Shown here: positions 7,367 through 17,782 of the stretch, piece after piece | How positions within the stretch are numbered: position 1 is the first letter of the stretch | How the letters are laid out: each line of letters begins with the position of its first letter | Assembly: GCF_003932785.1 (NCBI RefSeq) | Contig: NZ_RQYT01000016.1 | Coordinates: 1-53,040, forward strand | DNA from: Arachnia propionica | Lineage (GTDB): Bacteria; Actinomycetota; Actinomycetes; Propionibacteriales; Propionibacteriaceae | DNA length: 53,040 nt | Direction: 5' to 3' | The notes under the pieces: generated by a model | The model's input: the letters and a program-made list of their open reading frames with translations, nothing else | Databases searched by the model: none | What the model was told of the DNA's origin: nothing | Made by a program: the position numbers and the translations under genes

Positions 7367-8934
7367 CACGCCTCCTTGCGGCGGGCGTCCTTGCGTCGAC
7401 GCCGTCGCTGGGACGGTTTGGTGTCGGGGAGGCCCTGGGCCAGCCGGTCGGATCGACGGTGGTCGGCGAAGCGGGCGAGCCCGGCGGCCAGCGCCTCGAA
7501 GCTGGGGGCCTCGGCCAGGACGTCGACGCGCAGGCCGTGCATGCGGCAGGCCTCGGCGGTCGCCGGGCCGATCGCGGCGATGATGGAGGCGGTGTGCGGC
7601 TTGCCGGCGATGCCGATCATGTTGCGAACCGCCGACGAGGACGTGAACACCACCGCGTCGAACAGACCCGTCTTGATACTCTCCCGCACCTCCGCTGGCG
7701 GGGGCGAGGCCCGGACCGTCCGGTAGGCGGTGACCTCCTCGACCTCCCAGCCGAGGTTCCCGAGCCCCTCGACCAGTTCGGTCACGGCCACGTCGGCGGT
7801 GGGGACGAGCACCCGGTTCATGGGGTCGATGAGGTCGTCGAAGGCGGGAAACTCCAGCGCCAGGTCCCGGACGGTCGCCCCCTCCTGGGGCACGAGATCC
7901 GGTTTGATCCCCACCCGGCCGAGGGCCTCGACGGTGCCGCGACCGACCGCCGCCAGCTGGATCCCGGCGAGGGCGCGCGAGTCGAGTCCGTACTCGGCCA
8001 GCCGCTCGACGATGGCGACGACGGAGTGGGGTGAGGTGAAGACGAGCCACAGGAATCGTCCATCGACGAGTCCCCGCACGGCCTTCTCCATCCCCGCCTC
8101 CGTGCGTGGCGGCTCGATGGACATGGTCGCCACGATCTCGGTGGTGGCACCGTAGCGGGCGAGCTGGTCGGTGAGTTCCCGCAGCTCGTCCTTGGTGCGG
8201 GGCACCAGCACCCGCCAGTCGAACAGCGGCTTCGACTCGAACCAGTCCAGCCGGTCACAGGCCACGTCGCTCACCCCGGAGCCGACGAGCAGGAACCGGT
8301 CGCCGCCGACCGCAGCGACGTCGAGGCCCTGCCACGTGGTCAGTCGGCTCTGCTGGGAGGTGGTGCCCAGCGCCCGCAGCTCCAGGACCTCGGCATGCGG
8401 CCCGTACCGCAGGATGCCCTCGTCGACGACCCCGGCGATGCTCTCGTCGGAGACGCGGATCACCACGACCCGGGCCTCCGGCCAGTCCGCGGGGAGCCCC
8501 GCGGTGGCGTCGCACGAGGTCATGACCTCGACGGGGGTGATGCCGCCATAGCTGAGGGCCGCGGTCCACGGGCTGACACCCGGGATGATGTGGGTCCGCA
8601 CCCGCTTGTCCGCGAGGATGCGACTGAGGGTGGCACGGTGCCGGGTGTCGCTGAAGAAGTCACCTCCGGCGAGCCTCACGACCCTGAGCCCACCCTCGGC
8701 GACGTCGAGCAGCTGCTGGACCTCGTCCTCGGCCACCTCGAGCACCTGGCCGGTGGGTTCAACCCCGACCAGGGCCAGTTCGTCGATCATGGTGAGGGAG
8801 TCGACGACCAGGACATCCGACGAGAGCAGTTCACGCGCCCCCGCGTGGCTGATGAGCCCCGGGTCACCCGGACCGTAGGCGACGAAGGTCACGGAACCGA
8901 CAGCTGTGGTCGATTCCGGATCGAACTGGCTCAC
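7366..8934 (-). CDS. hemD: Uroporphyrinogen-III synthase with an N-terminal methyltransferase-like domain
   Basis: 522 residues. The C-terminal half (about 255-500) is a HemD domain (FTSPHSVVAIVERL, AAVGRGTVEALGRVG, VVFTSSSAVRNM), which cyclises hydroxymethylbilane to uroporphyrinogen III. The N-terminal 250 residues have the fold of SAM uroporphyrinogen-III methyltransferase (YGPGDPGLISHAGARELL, GVSPWTAAL). However, the usual LKGGDPFVFGRG loop is replaced by LAGGDFFSDTRH, so methyltransferase activity is doubtful. The tail is strongly basic (RRRRRKDARRKEA). The same cobA-hemD type of fusion is known in actinobacteria such as Mycobacterium. It heads a two-gene unit with the overlapping phosphatase gene and lies just downstream of the bS22 gene. 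Confidence 0.92.
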   Translation of the reverse strand: MSQFDPESTTAVGSVTFVAYGPGDPGLISHAGARELLSSDVLVVDSLTMIDELALVGVEPTGQVLEVAEDEVQQLLDVAEGGLRVVRLAGGDFFSDTRHRATLSRILADKRVRTHIIPGVSPWTAALSYGGITPVEVMTSCDATAGLPADWPEARVVVIRVSDESIAGVVDEGILRYGPHAEVLELRALGTTSQQSRLTTWQGLDVAAVGGDRFLLVGSGVSDVACDRLDWFESKPLFDWRVLVPRTKDELRELTDQLARYGATTEIVATMSIEPPRTEAGMEKAVRGLVDGRFLWLVFTSPHSVVAIVERLAEYGLDSRALAGIQLAAVGRGTVEALGRVGIKPDLVPQEGATVRDLALEFPAFDDLIDPMNRVLVPTADVAVTELVEGLGNLGWEVEEVTAYRTVRASPPPAEVRESIKTGLFDAVVFTSSSAVRNMIGIAGKPHTASIIAAIGPATAEACRMHGLRVDVLAEAPSFEALAAGLARFADHRRSDRLAQGLPDTKPSQRRRRRKDARRKEA

Positions 8935-8955
8935 GGACAGGCTCCTGCGGGTTGG

Positions 8956-8976
8956 CCCCGCCGTTCACGGGCGGGG
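8956..8976. terminator. Hairpin between the bS22 gene and hemD
   Basis: CCCCGCC (8956-8962) pairs with GGCGGGG (8970-8976) around a short loop, 7 bp past the bS22 stop on the minus strand and before hemD. It may terminate the abundant bS22 message and let a fraction read on. No T tract is present. Confidence 0.5.
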
Positions 8977-8982
8977 GTCAGC

Positions 8983-9084
8983 TCACTTGCCGGCGCGACG
9001 GCGCTGAATGCGGGTGCGCTTCAGCAGCTTGCGGTGCTTCTTCTTGGCCATGCGCTTGCGGCGCTTCTTGATGACGGAGCCCAC
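8983..9084 (-). CDS. Small ribosomal protein bS22-like (AURKAIP1/COX24 domain)
   Basis: A 33-residue, extremely basic protein: GTG start, then [18 protein letters not shown] and a closing [14 protein letters not shown]. Length and sequence match the short AURKAIP1/COX24-domain proteins found in mycobacterial 30S subunits as bS22. The GTG at 9084 is supported by GAAAGG 6 nt upstream. It lies close to hemD, as in other actinobacteria. It is easily missed because of its size. Confidence 0.93.
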
Positions 9085-9191
9085 TGTTTGCCTTTCACTA
9101 TCCGTCCCCGCGTTTCGGAAACGGTGGAGTGCCGGGACGACCCCGGCGGAGTCCATATGCTAACTCGCATCCCCGTCGGGGTGCCAATTGC

Positions 9192-9908
9192 TCAGGAAGC
9201 GGGAAGCGCGGCCCTGCGTCGCTGGTGCTTGGCGAGTCTCCGCCGGTCCCACCAGTTCGGTTCCCGAGCGATGAGGCCCTGCTGGAAGGTGCCCCGCAGA
9301 AGAAGGAGCGGCTGCCCCGGTTCGGGTCGGGTGGGGACCCTCGAGCGAACGGTCATCCCCCACGACGTCCCCGTGGTCACCCGCCCGTTGTTGACCTGAG
9401 TCACCGGCTCAGGGGTCACCGTCGTGGCCCGGAGGTCGACCCCCCAGCCCCGGGGAACGACGAGGTAGGGCCGGATGGTCCCCGTGAAGACGATGTCGAT
9501 GACCGGGGCGAGGGGGCGGGCCTCGACGAAGTTGAGGTACAGCCCACCGCCACCGGAGACGAACTCCATGAAGGGAGGCACGTCCCACGCGCCGATGAGT
9601 TCCAGCCCCTTGAAGGACACCCGATGGATGAGGGGATGCTCCCAGGTCATGCCGGGGGTGGTGGGATCCCCGTTCCCGCTCTGGAAGAGGGATTCGAACC
9701 CCTCCCCGGGGATGAGGTCCCGCAACACCCGGTGCAGGTCGCCCCGGGTCACGGCGTTCAGCGCGGCGGGGAGCCTGGCGTCGAACTCCTCCAGGGTCAG
9801 CCTGCCATCCGCCATCGCGTCACGCAGCTGGGCCGCCGCCTTCTCCCGTTCGGTGTGGGTGACGCGAAGATCAAGGTCCGACCACGTGGATTCCGACATG
9901 GCCTCCAT
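9192..9908 (-). CDS. DUF1707 domain protein (tandem paralogue 1)
   Basis: 238 residues. The N-terminal 60 residues form a DUF1707 (SHOCT-like) module: DLDLRVTHTEREKAAAQLRDAMADGRLTLEEF-type pattern with DGRL and EFDARL. The rest is a beta-rich region resembling the C-terminal LiaF/cell-wall-response fold (a repeated P..W.VDLR strand pattern) and a basic C-terminus. No TM helix. It is clearly related to the next gene upstream (36 bp apart), for instance by the shared W(E)NP/HPL, PPFMEF and LYLNFV segments, so the pair arose by tandem duplication. The function is unknown; DUF1707 proteins are common in actinobacteria. An internal ATG nine nt in (MSEST) is an alternative start. Confidence 0.82.
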   Translation of the reverse strand: MEAMSESTWSDLDLRVTHTEREKAAAQLRDAMADGRLTLEEFDARLPAALNAVTRGDLHRVLRDLIPGEGFESLFQSGNGDPTTPGMTWEHPLIHRVSFKGLELIGAWDVPPFMEFVSGGGGLYLNFVEARPLAPVIDIVFTGTIRPYLVVPRGWGVDLRATTVTPEPVTQVNNGRVTTGTSWGMTVRSRVPTRPEPGQPLLLLRGTFQQGLIAREPNWWDRRRLAKHQRRRAALPAS

Positions 9909-9944
9909 TGTGCCCGGCGGATCAAGGGTGGACCCCCCGCTCCA

Positions 9945-10604
9945 TCAGACCGAGGGCAGGGCGGCGTGCCTGCCCCGTATCTTCGCCAGTTTGCGCTCGT
10001 CGAACCAGTTGGGCTCCCGCACCTTCAATCCGTGCTTCGCGATGCCCCGGACCAGGACGCGGGGCTTCCCCTTCGCTGGCCGGGTCGGCACCTCGGAGTT
10101 GATGCTCTCCCCCAGGTCACTCATCGTCGAGCCCATCTGGTGCAGGTCGACCCCCCAGCCGGGCGGCACAATGATCTTGGCGGAGAGGCTTCCCGTCAGC
10201 ACGATGTCGAGCACGGGGGCCAGCGGTGTCGCATCCACGAAGTTCAGGTAGAGGGTCCCCCAGTCCTTGCCGATGAACTCCATGAACGGCGGCACCCGCC
10301 AGGGGCCGACGAGGGAAAGACCCTGCCATCCGAATCGTTGCAGCCACGGGTTCTCCCACGACATCCCCAGCGCCTCGGTCTCGCCGCTGCTGATGCCGAA
10401 GAGTCGGCCCATCTCCTCACTCGGGACCAGGTCCCGGAGCACCTCGTGGATGTCGGCACGGGTCATCGCCCCCAGAGCCCTGGGCAGTCTGCTCTCCAGC
10501 TCGTCGAAACTGAGCCGTCCGTCCGCGGTGGCGTCCCTGAGGTGGGCCGCCGCGCTCTCCCGCTCGGCGGTGGTGACCCGGAGTTGCAGATCGGTGTCAG
10601 ACAT
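9945..10604 (-). CDS. DUF1707 domain protein (tandem paralogue 2)
   Basis: 219 residues. The N-terminus DLQLRVTTAERESAAAHLRD with DGRLSFDELESRLPRAL is a canonical DUF1707 domain. It is followed by the same beta-rich domain as its neighbour (PPFMEFIGKDWGTLYLNFV, VPPGWGVDLHQM) and a C-terminus REPNWFDERKLAKIRGRH matching REPNWWDRRRLAKHQRRR in paralogue 1. It is probably co-transcribed with paralogue 1 and lies 18 bp downstream of proC. No enzymatic motif is visible. Confidence 0.82.
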   Translation of the reverse strand: MSDTDLQLRVTTAERESAAAHLRDATADGRLSFDELESRLPRALGAMTRADIHEVLRDLVPSEEMGRLFGISSGETEALGMSWENPWLQRFGWQGLSLVGPWRVPPFMEFIGKDWGTLYLNFVDATPLAPVLDIVLTGSLSAKIIVPPGWGVDLHQMGSTMSDLGESINSEVPTRPAKGKPRVLVRGIAKHGLKVREPNWFDERKLAKIRGRHAALPSV

Positions 10605-10622
10605 GACGTCCAGTATGACCGA

Positions 10623-12430
<1,808 letters not shown>

Positions 12431-12457
12431 CTAGGGCCGCTCCCCGACCGGGGGGCC

Positions 12458-12898
12458 ATGTCCCTCATAGACTGGAATGACCCGATGGAAGGATGGATGA
12501 TGGCCTTCAATGAACCCCACCTCCTCAAGGCGGGGGCCAATCACATCGACGCCCCGGCCACCGGTCTCGAGAAGGTGCTCGCCTGGAACCCCCTCATGTT
12601 GCTGTCCGGGCAGTTCGGACGGATCGCCCGCGGCGGGTTCCTCTACGTCACCCGCACCCACCTGGTCTTCGACCCCCACAGCATGAACGACGCCGTCGAG
12701 AGGAGCCGGTTGCGGATCCCGTTGTGGGAGATCAGGAGCACCCGCACCCGACAGAAGGGGCTGTCAGCGATCCTCACCGTCTCGACGGTGCGGGGCGTGG
12801 AACTCGATTTCCTCTGCTGGAGCCGTGCCAAGGTCATCGCCGCGATCGAGCAGGCCCAGCAGCAGCTGGGCGGCCCGGGTCACAGCCAGCCGATGTGA
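12458..12898 (+). CDS. GRAM/PH-like domain protein
   Basis: 146 residues, cytoplasmic. The core LLSGQFGRIARGGFLYVTRTHLVFDPHSMN ... IPLWEIRSTRTR reads as a GRAM/PH-like beta-barrel: a hydrophobic strand pair, F-x-P after LVFDP, and a closing amphipathic helix with a Gln run. The function is unknown; such domains bind lipids or proteins. The start could be the ATG at 12458 or that at 12485. It is divergent from asd, and its 3' end overlaps the CPBP protease gene by 19 bp on the other strand. Confidence 0.68.
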   Translation: MSLIDWNDPMEGWMMAFNEPHLLKAGANHIDAPATGLEKVLAWNPLMLLSGQFGRIARGGFLYVTRTHLVFDPHSMNDAVERSRLRIPLWEIRSTRTRQKGLSAILTVSTVRGVELDFLCWSRAKVIAAIEQAQQQLGGPGHSQPM

Positions 12899-13647
12899 GG
12901 CTTGAGGAGCGCGTATCCGACGAAGGCGGCGATGTCGAGCAGGGAGTGGACGATCACCAGCGGCATGACCCGACGGGTCCGCAGGTAGAGCCAGCCGAGC
13001 AGCAGCCCCATCACGAGATTGCCGATGAACCCGCCGAAGCCCTGGTACAGGTGGTAGCCGCCCCTGATCACGGCTGAGATGATGAGGATGGCGACGACAC
13101 CTCCCCCGGCCTGGCGCCAACGGGTGAAGAGGTAGCCCACCATGACGACCTCCTCGAGGAGGCCGTTCATGATGGCGCGGAGGATGAGGATGGGGACGGT
13201 CCACCAGGCCGCAGCGAGGTCGGAGGCGACGATGGAGGTGTTGATGCCGAGCGCCCGGGCGGCGAAGTAGAACGCCAGCCCGGCGATCCCGATCGCAGCG
13301 AAGACCCCGAAGCCGACAGCGAGGTCGAAGCGGGGGCGACGCAGGTCCAGCCCCATCGCGAGGAAGGGGCCGCCCGTCGGCCGCACGTGCACCCACATCA
13401 GGTACAGCACCAACGCCACCGGCATGAGGGGGAGGATCACCCCGACCACCTGGTAGGCGAGGTCGAGCCATGGCCGCTCCGGGGTGGCGGAACTGTTGAT
13501 GCTGGTGCGCTGCTGGGCGAGGGGGACGTCGCGGGTGAGTTTCTCGATGATCGACAGGACCGCGTAGACCATCGACTTGCCGAGGGACAGCCCCAGCACG
13601 ATGAGCATCTCGACGCGGAGCTGTCGGGTCCTGAGGGTGTCGGTCAC
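12880..13647 (-). CDS. CPBP-family intramembrane glutamic protease
   Basis: 255 residues with about seven hydrophobic segments. The three family motifs are present: EEVVMVGYLFTR (catalytic Glu pair and distal Arg), YHLYQG (His), and a final HSLLD. CPBP (Abi/Rce1-like) proteins are membrane peptidases linked to bacteriocin self-immunity or prenyl-protein processing; the substrate cannot be inferred here. It ends 9 bp upstream of the pth stop side and overlaps the convergent GRAM gene. Confidence 0.85.
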   Translation of the reverse strand: MTDTLRTRQLRVEMLIVLGLSLGKSMVYAVLSIIEKLTRDVPLAQQRTSINSSATPERPWLDLAYQVVGVILPLMPVALVLYLMWVHVRPTGGPFLAMGLDLRRPRFDLAVGFGVFAAIGIAGLAFYFAARALGINTSIVASDLAAAWWTVPILILRAIMNGLLEEVVMVGYLFTRWRQAGGGVVAILIISAVIRGGYHLYQGFGGFIGNLVMGLLLGWLYLRTRRVMPLVIVHSLLDIAAFVGYALLKPHIGWL

Positions 13648-13655
13648 GGGAGTTC

Positions 13656-14228
13656 TCAGTTGTTGAAGGCGTTCTGGGTGGCGACGAGACCGTCGGTGAC
13701 GAGCTTCAGGGCGGCATCGGCCGCGACGGCGGCGTCGAGTCGCATCGCGTCGAGGTCGGCGGGGCGCATCCTGGCCAGGACGTGGTCGGCGGCGGGCTGC
13801 CGACCGGGGGGCCGACCGATCCCGACCCTCACGCGCAGGAAGTCCCCGGTCCCGAGATGGGCGCGGATGGATTTCAACCCGTTGTGCCCGTTGTCGCCTC
13901 CGCCGAGTTTGATCCTCAACCGGCCGGGGTCGAGGTCCAGCTCGTCGTGGATGACGATGACCTCAGCGGGCGGGATCTTGTGGAATCGCGCGACGGCGGC
14001 GACGGCGACACCGGATTCGTTCATGTAGGTGGTGGGCTTGACGAGGATCACCTTGGTGTCGGCGGCGACGACACCGGAGGCGACCTCGGCACGTTGCCCC
14101 TTGGCGAGGGAGAACCTCGCCCCCAGGCGATCGGCGAGATCGTCGACCGCCCAGAACCCGACGTTGTGCCGGGTGGGGGCATAGGTCGGGCCCGGGTTTC
14201 CGAGCCCGACCACGAGGTGGGTGCTCAC
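13656..14228 (-). CDS. pth: Peptidyl-tRNA hydrolase
   Basis: 190 residues, normal length. Releases peptides from prematurely dissociated peptidyl-tRNA. The N-terminal GLGNPGPTYAPTRHNVGF holds Asn11 and catalytic His21; later VIHDELDLDPGRLRIK and GGGDNGHNGLKSI are diagnostic. Its ATG overlaps the rplY stop by 4 bp, the standard rplY-pth arrangement in actinobacteria. Confidence 0.96.
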   Translation of the reverse strand: MSTHLVVGLGNPGPTYAPTRHNVGFWAVDDLADRLGARFSLAKGQRAEVASGVVAADTKVILVKPTTYMNESGVAVAAVARFHKIPPAEVIVIHDELDLDPGRLRIKLGGGDNGHNGLKSIRAHLGTGDFLRVRVGIGRPPGRQPAADHVLARMRPADLDAMRLDAAVAADAALKLVTDGLVATQNAFNN

Positions 14229-14833
14229 TCGGCCGCAGCGTCCTCGGCGGCTTCGCCCTCAGCGGCCTCGGCATCCTCGACCGGCTCGGCGTCGGCGATG
14301 TTGATGCTGACGACGAGGTGCTCGGGATCGACGTTGGCCTCGACGCCTTCGGGCAGGGTGAGGTCGCTGACGAGGATCTGGGCGCCGACCTCGAGGCCGT
14401 CGACGGAGACCTCGATCTCGCTCGGGATCTGGGTGGCGGGGGCCAGGACGGGCAGGGCCATGAGCTCGTGGTTGACGAGCGAGTCCTTGCCGGCGGGCTC
14501 ACCGATGAAGTTGATCGGGACGTCGACGGCGACCTTCTCGCTGGCCTTCACCAGCAGCAGGTCGACGTGCTCGAGGAACCCGGTGATGGGGTCGCGCTGC
14601 ACCTGCTTGGGGAGAGCGAGGACGGGCTTCTTGGCGTCGTCGATGGCGATCTCGAGCAGGACGTTGGCGTTGCGGAGCGCCAGGAAGGTCTCCTTGTTGG
14701 GCAGCGACACGTGGACGGGGTCGGTGCCGTGGCCGTAGATGACGGCGGGGATCTGCTCGGCGCGGCGGAGCTTGCGGGCAGCGCCCTTGCCGAACTCGGT
14801 GCGGGTGGCGGCAGCCAGCTTGACGTTGGCCAT
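14225..14833 (-). CDS. rplY: 50S ribosomal protein L25 (general stress protein CTC type)
   Basis: 202 residues: an N-terminal 5S-rRNA-binding domain (about 1-95; ATRTEFGKGAARKLRR, IPAVIYGHG) followed by the CTC/TL5 beta domain (about 96-180) and an acidic Glu/Ala tail. A strong GGAGG precedes the ATG at 14833. It is the first gene of the rplY-pth pair. Confidence 0.96.
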   Translation of the reverse strand: MANVKLAAATRTEFGKGAARKLRRAEQIPAVIYGHGTDPVHVSLPNKETFLALRNANVLLEIAIDDAKKPVLALPKQVQRDPITGFLEHVDLLLVKASEKVAVDVPINFIGEPAGKDSLVNHELMALPVLAPATQIPSEIEVSVDGLEVGAQILVSDLTLPEGVEANVDPEHLVVSINIADAEPVEDAEAAEGEAAEDAAAE

Positions 14834-14974
14834 GTTTCCTCCTTCAGGGGTTGAGAGTGTGCACGCCTGAAGGGGTTGCTAGTCGATCACGGACGTCTCG
14901 TCCCTCGCCAGGCAGCCTGCTCAGGGTACCTCCCGCCGGGGAAGTGCCCCAAATTGCGGGGTACGCTCCAGGGC

Positions 14975-15601
14975 ATGGAGGGGATGTCACGCGCCGGCCG
15001 CGACTGGTTCGACGGTGATGTGCTGGCGGTGGCACCGCGGCTGCTGGGCGGAGTGCTGCGCCGGAGCACGCCGGAGGGGACGGTGGCGATCCGGGTCACG
15101 GAGGTCGAGGCGTATGCCGGGTCCGGCGATCCCGGCTCCCACACCTTCCGCGGCCGCACTGAGCGCAACGCGACGATGTTCGGCCCTCCCGGTCGCCTGT
15201 ACTGCTATCTCAGCTACGGGATGCACTTCAACCTCAACGTGGTGTGTGACGGCGAGGGGGTCGGGAGTGCGTGTCTGCTCAGGGCGGGTGAGGTCATCGA
15301 AGGGGCGGAGCTGGCGCGGCGGCGACGCTCCGCCCGACCCCGTCGCTCTCCCCTGCCGGAGCATCACCTGGCGCGCGGCCCCGGCAACCTGGGACAGGCG
15401 ATCGGGTCGTCGCGGGAGTGCGACGGCGCGGACCTCATGGGCGAGGAGTGGTCGTGGTGGCTGCCCAAGGCCCCGCCCACCGTATGGCGGACGGGGCCCA
15501 GGGTCGGGGTCTCCGGCGAGGGAGGCGACGGGAACCGGTTCCCGTGGCGGTTCTGGCTACCGGCTGAACCGTCGGTCTCCCCCTACCGGCGATCGGGCTG
15601 A
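14975..15601 (+). CDS. Methylpurine (3-methyladenine) DNA glycosylase, AAG/MPG type
   Basis: 208 residues. Excises alkylated purines in base-excision repair. EVEAYAGSGDPGSHTFRGRTERN carries the catalytic Glu in the VEAY motif; YGMHFNLNVVC and HLARGPGNLGQAIG are family signatures. TACGCT at 14962-14967 lies 7 nt before the ATG at 14975, suggesting a leaderless message; an ATG at 14984 is the alternative. The window also encodes tag (33575), an unrelated fold with overlapping substrates. Confidence 0.93.
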   Translation: MEGMSRAGRDWFDGDVLAVAPRLLGGVLRRSTPEGTVAIRVTEVEAYAGSGDPGSHTFRGRTERNATMFGPPGRLYCYLSYGMHFNLNVVCDGEGVGSACLLRAGEVIEGAELARRRRSARPRRSPLPEHHLARGPGNLGQAIGSSRECDGADLMGEEWSWWLPKAPPTVWRTGPRVGVSGEGGDGNRFPWRFWLPAEPSVSPYRRSG

Positions 15602-15605
15602 CCGG

Positions 15606-17441
15606 TCACGTCCCCGTCCTCGGCAGCCCGGGGCGAGGCGACGGCGGCTGGGGCCGAGCCGGGGTGGATGCCGTGGGTGTCGGTTGCACCGGTCCACTGG
15701 TCCAGGTGGGCGTCGGACCGGGCCTCGGCGCCCCCGAGATCGTCCCTGACGGGGCCGGTTTCGAAGGCCCACTCGTCCACGTGGGCGTCGGCTGCGGGGC
15801 GGACGGCACCATGGATGGTGTCCCCGTTGGCTGAGGCGGCGCCGGGGACGTCGGCTCGGGATCGGTCGGCTCCACCGTCGGGATCACTGTGGGAAGCACG
15901 GTCGGGGTGGCTGTCGGCTCCACGGTTGGCGGCGCGGGAGGCTGGGACGGATTGAGTCGATCGTTGTCGAACACGCCTTCCATGTCGGTGGTGGGAACGC
16001 CCGACTCGGGGTCACACTCATCACCGATGCCGTCAGCATCCCAGTCACCTTGGCCATGGTTGTCGGCCTCAGGACAGTTGTCCTCGGCAGCCGGGATGCC
16101 ATCACCGTCAACCGAGACATCCACTGGCGTGCTGAAGAAACTCGACTTGCCCTTGGCATCCGTGACCCGGACGGTCACGGAGCCGTTGAATTCCTGATTC
16201 CATGTGTGGGTCAGGACCGGCCCCGCGTCCTGGAAGTCGAAGTCCATGTCGCCGTTCAGGTCCCAGTCGTAACGGGTGATGGGCGCCGTCACCCCGTAGG
16301 AGCCGCGGGCGTCAAGACTCACCTCCTCGCCGATGGCCAGGACGTACGGGCCCTGGATCCAGGCCCTTGGACCGCCATGAGGATCAGGGGGATCGACATC
16401 ATCGGAGCGCTCCTCGCCGCTGACGCTTCGCTTGTCGGCTGCCTTCGGAACACCCACTTCCTCCGCCAGTGCGGCAGCAATTTCTCGCTGGCCGATCAGA
16501 TTGGGGTGATACCACTCCTCCTTCTGCCCCGTCGTGGGGTAGCCTTCCTCCGACATACCCGACTGGGTTTTTCCATCTGGCCCCACATCACCTTTCGTCT
16601 CGAGGAACTCGTTGAGCCAGCGGTGGTCATTGCGCCGATCTGCGCGGGGGTCCGGCTCATGCTTGGAGAACCTGCTCCGAATGGAGCCGATGAAGCGGAC
16701 CTTCTTCCCAGCACCAAGGTTCCACGCCTTGACAACCTGCTCTTGCACCGTGGCCGCCTCATCGGCGAGGGAACGCACCTCAGTGGCAACCGGATAGTCG
16801 AAGGTTTCGAGGCATCGACCTCTACCGACTATCACGCACTGGCGCAGTAGATGATCAGGAAGATCCAGGCTGAGATGCGGATATCCCACGAGAACGATCT
16901 CCGCGTCCTTCTTCAGGAGTCGCTTGTCCAGCGCCGCGAGCACCTTCGCGGTCTGTTCGGCCAGGTTGCCTTCCCGCACGTAGCGACGCGACGCCTCGAC
17001 CGTGTTGCGGCAGCCCTCCGGCCTCCTGACCCCGACCACGAAGCACTGGATGATGACATCAGCAAAGCCTCCGTCGTTACCACCCGCGATGAACATGGCC
17101 AGGTCCGCCTGAGGATCAAGCTCAGGCACCTGCTGCGCGATCACCTGCTCAGCGGTGTGACCGGACCAGGCCAGCACATTCAACCTCGTGGCAACCCCTT
17201 GCGAATTCAGCCACTCAACATACTTGTGCCCCCAGCTGTTACTGCTTCGGAACGACCCCTCCGGGCCGTAATAGTCCCCAGCCCCGTTACCAGCAGCAAA
17301 GGAGTCACCGAGCACCACGACGTGCAGGTTCTTCTCCGCCTGTACCTGATCCGCCTGAGCTGCCGGGACAACTCCCAGCAACACCGTCAACGCGATCCAC
17401 AGGGCCAGTATGGCACTTCGCCGACGAAACATGTTCACCAT
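15606..17441 (-). CDS. Secreted SGNH hydrolase with PKD domain, TSP3 repeats and LPRTG tail
   Basis: 611 residues. A signal peptide (about 1-30) is followed by an SGNH/GDSL esterase domain: GDSFAAGNGAG (Ser block I), GGNDGG (block III) and EWYHPN (block V His, with Glu where Asp is usual). A PKD-like domain follows (SLDARGSYG ... TRYDWDLNGD), then thrombospondin type 3 calcium repeats (DGDGIPAAEDNC, DWDADGIGDECD). A Pro/Thr-rich stalk with the repeated PTPTWTSGP leads to the end RPQPPSPRPGLPRTGT-stop. The LPxTG motif is the last thing in the protein: no hydrophobic helix or basic tail follows in any frame. The same ending is found in the adhesin at 25795. It probably acts on cell-wall or host esters at the surface (inference). 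Confidence 0.88.
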   Translation of the reverse strand: MVNMFRRRSAILALWIALTVLLGVVPAAQADQVQAEKNLHVVVLGDSFAAGNGAGDYYGPEGSFRSSNSWGHKYVEWLNSQGVATRLNVLAWSGHTAEQVIAQQVPELDPQADLAMFIAGGNDGGFADVIIQCFVVGVRRPEGCRNTVEASRRYVREGNLAEQTAKVLAALDKRLLKKDAEIVLVGYPHLSLDLPDHLLRQCVIVGRGRCLETFDYPVATEVRSLADEAATVQEQVVKAWNLGAGKKVRFIGSIRSRFSKHEPDPRADRRNDHRWLNEFLETKGDVGPDGKTQSGMSEEGYPTTGQKEEWYHPNLIGQREIAAALAEEVGVPKAADKRSVSGEERSDDVDPPDPHGGPRAWIQGPYVLAIGEEVSLDARGSYGVTAPITRYDWDLNGDMDFDFQDAGPVLTHTWNQEFNGSVTVRVTDAKGKSSFFSTPVDVSVDGDGIPAAEDNCPEADNHGQGDWDADGIGDECDPESGVPTTDMEGVFDNDRLNPSQPPAPPTVEPTATPTVLPTVIPTVEPTDPEPTSPAPPQPTGTPSMVPSAPQPTPTWTSGPSKPAPSGTISGAPRPGPTPTWTSGPVQPTPTASTPARPQPPSPRPGLPRTGT

Positions 17442-17756
17442 CCCCTCCAGAGCTCATGTCAATTCTTGAGAAGTGATGAACTTGGGACCTCCTCGAAACG
17501 GAGCGGAGACCCAAGCTCACACCGCCTCGACTCAGAGGGCGTGCGGTGAAGAGTCAACCCCTGCGGTTGCCTCGACGCCACTTACTCCACACCTTGGACA
17601 AAGTCGAGGACAGTGGCCATGCTGCAACACATCCACCGTCGACTCAAGAGGGTCCGGGCCCGTCACCCCCGCGGAGCGCCACGCAACTGCGGGATGGTCA
17701 GGAGTAACACCCACGGCGTCATCCCTTTGGCCGAAATCAACGACGAGGGCGATTCA
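17442..17756. other. Intergenic region upstream of the SGNH gene
   Basis: About 315 bp without a convincing gene. It contains TCA-GAGGGCGTGCGG at 17532-17546 and AAGAGGGTCC near 17646. These resemble the ends of the miniature element described below, but the interior does not match the 158-bp element. The SGNH promoter must lie here; no clear boxes were found. Confidence 0.4.
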
Positions 17757-17782
17757 GAGGGTGCGCCTGTCCGCGCGCCCTC
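17757..17782. repeat. 26-bp remnant of the miniature element, acting as a hairpin
   Basis: GAGGGTGCG fused to CCTGTCCGCGCGCCCTC. The latter is the reverse complement of the 17-bp left terminal repeat of the copy at 39141. TCA is duplicated on both sides (17754-17756, 17783-17785), as expected for the 3-bp target duplication. The right-hand TCA is also the stop codon (TGA on the minus strand) of the phosphatase gene. The palindrome could terminate that transcript. Confidence 0.65.

Noticed and set aside
5405-7726. 773-codon plus-strand open frame
   Set aside because: Antisense to the GerMN protein, the phosphatase and hemD; composition is that of a shadow frame.
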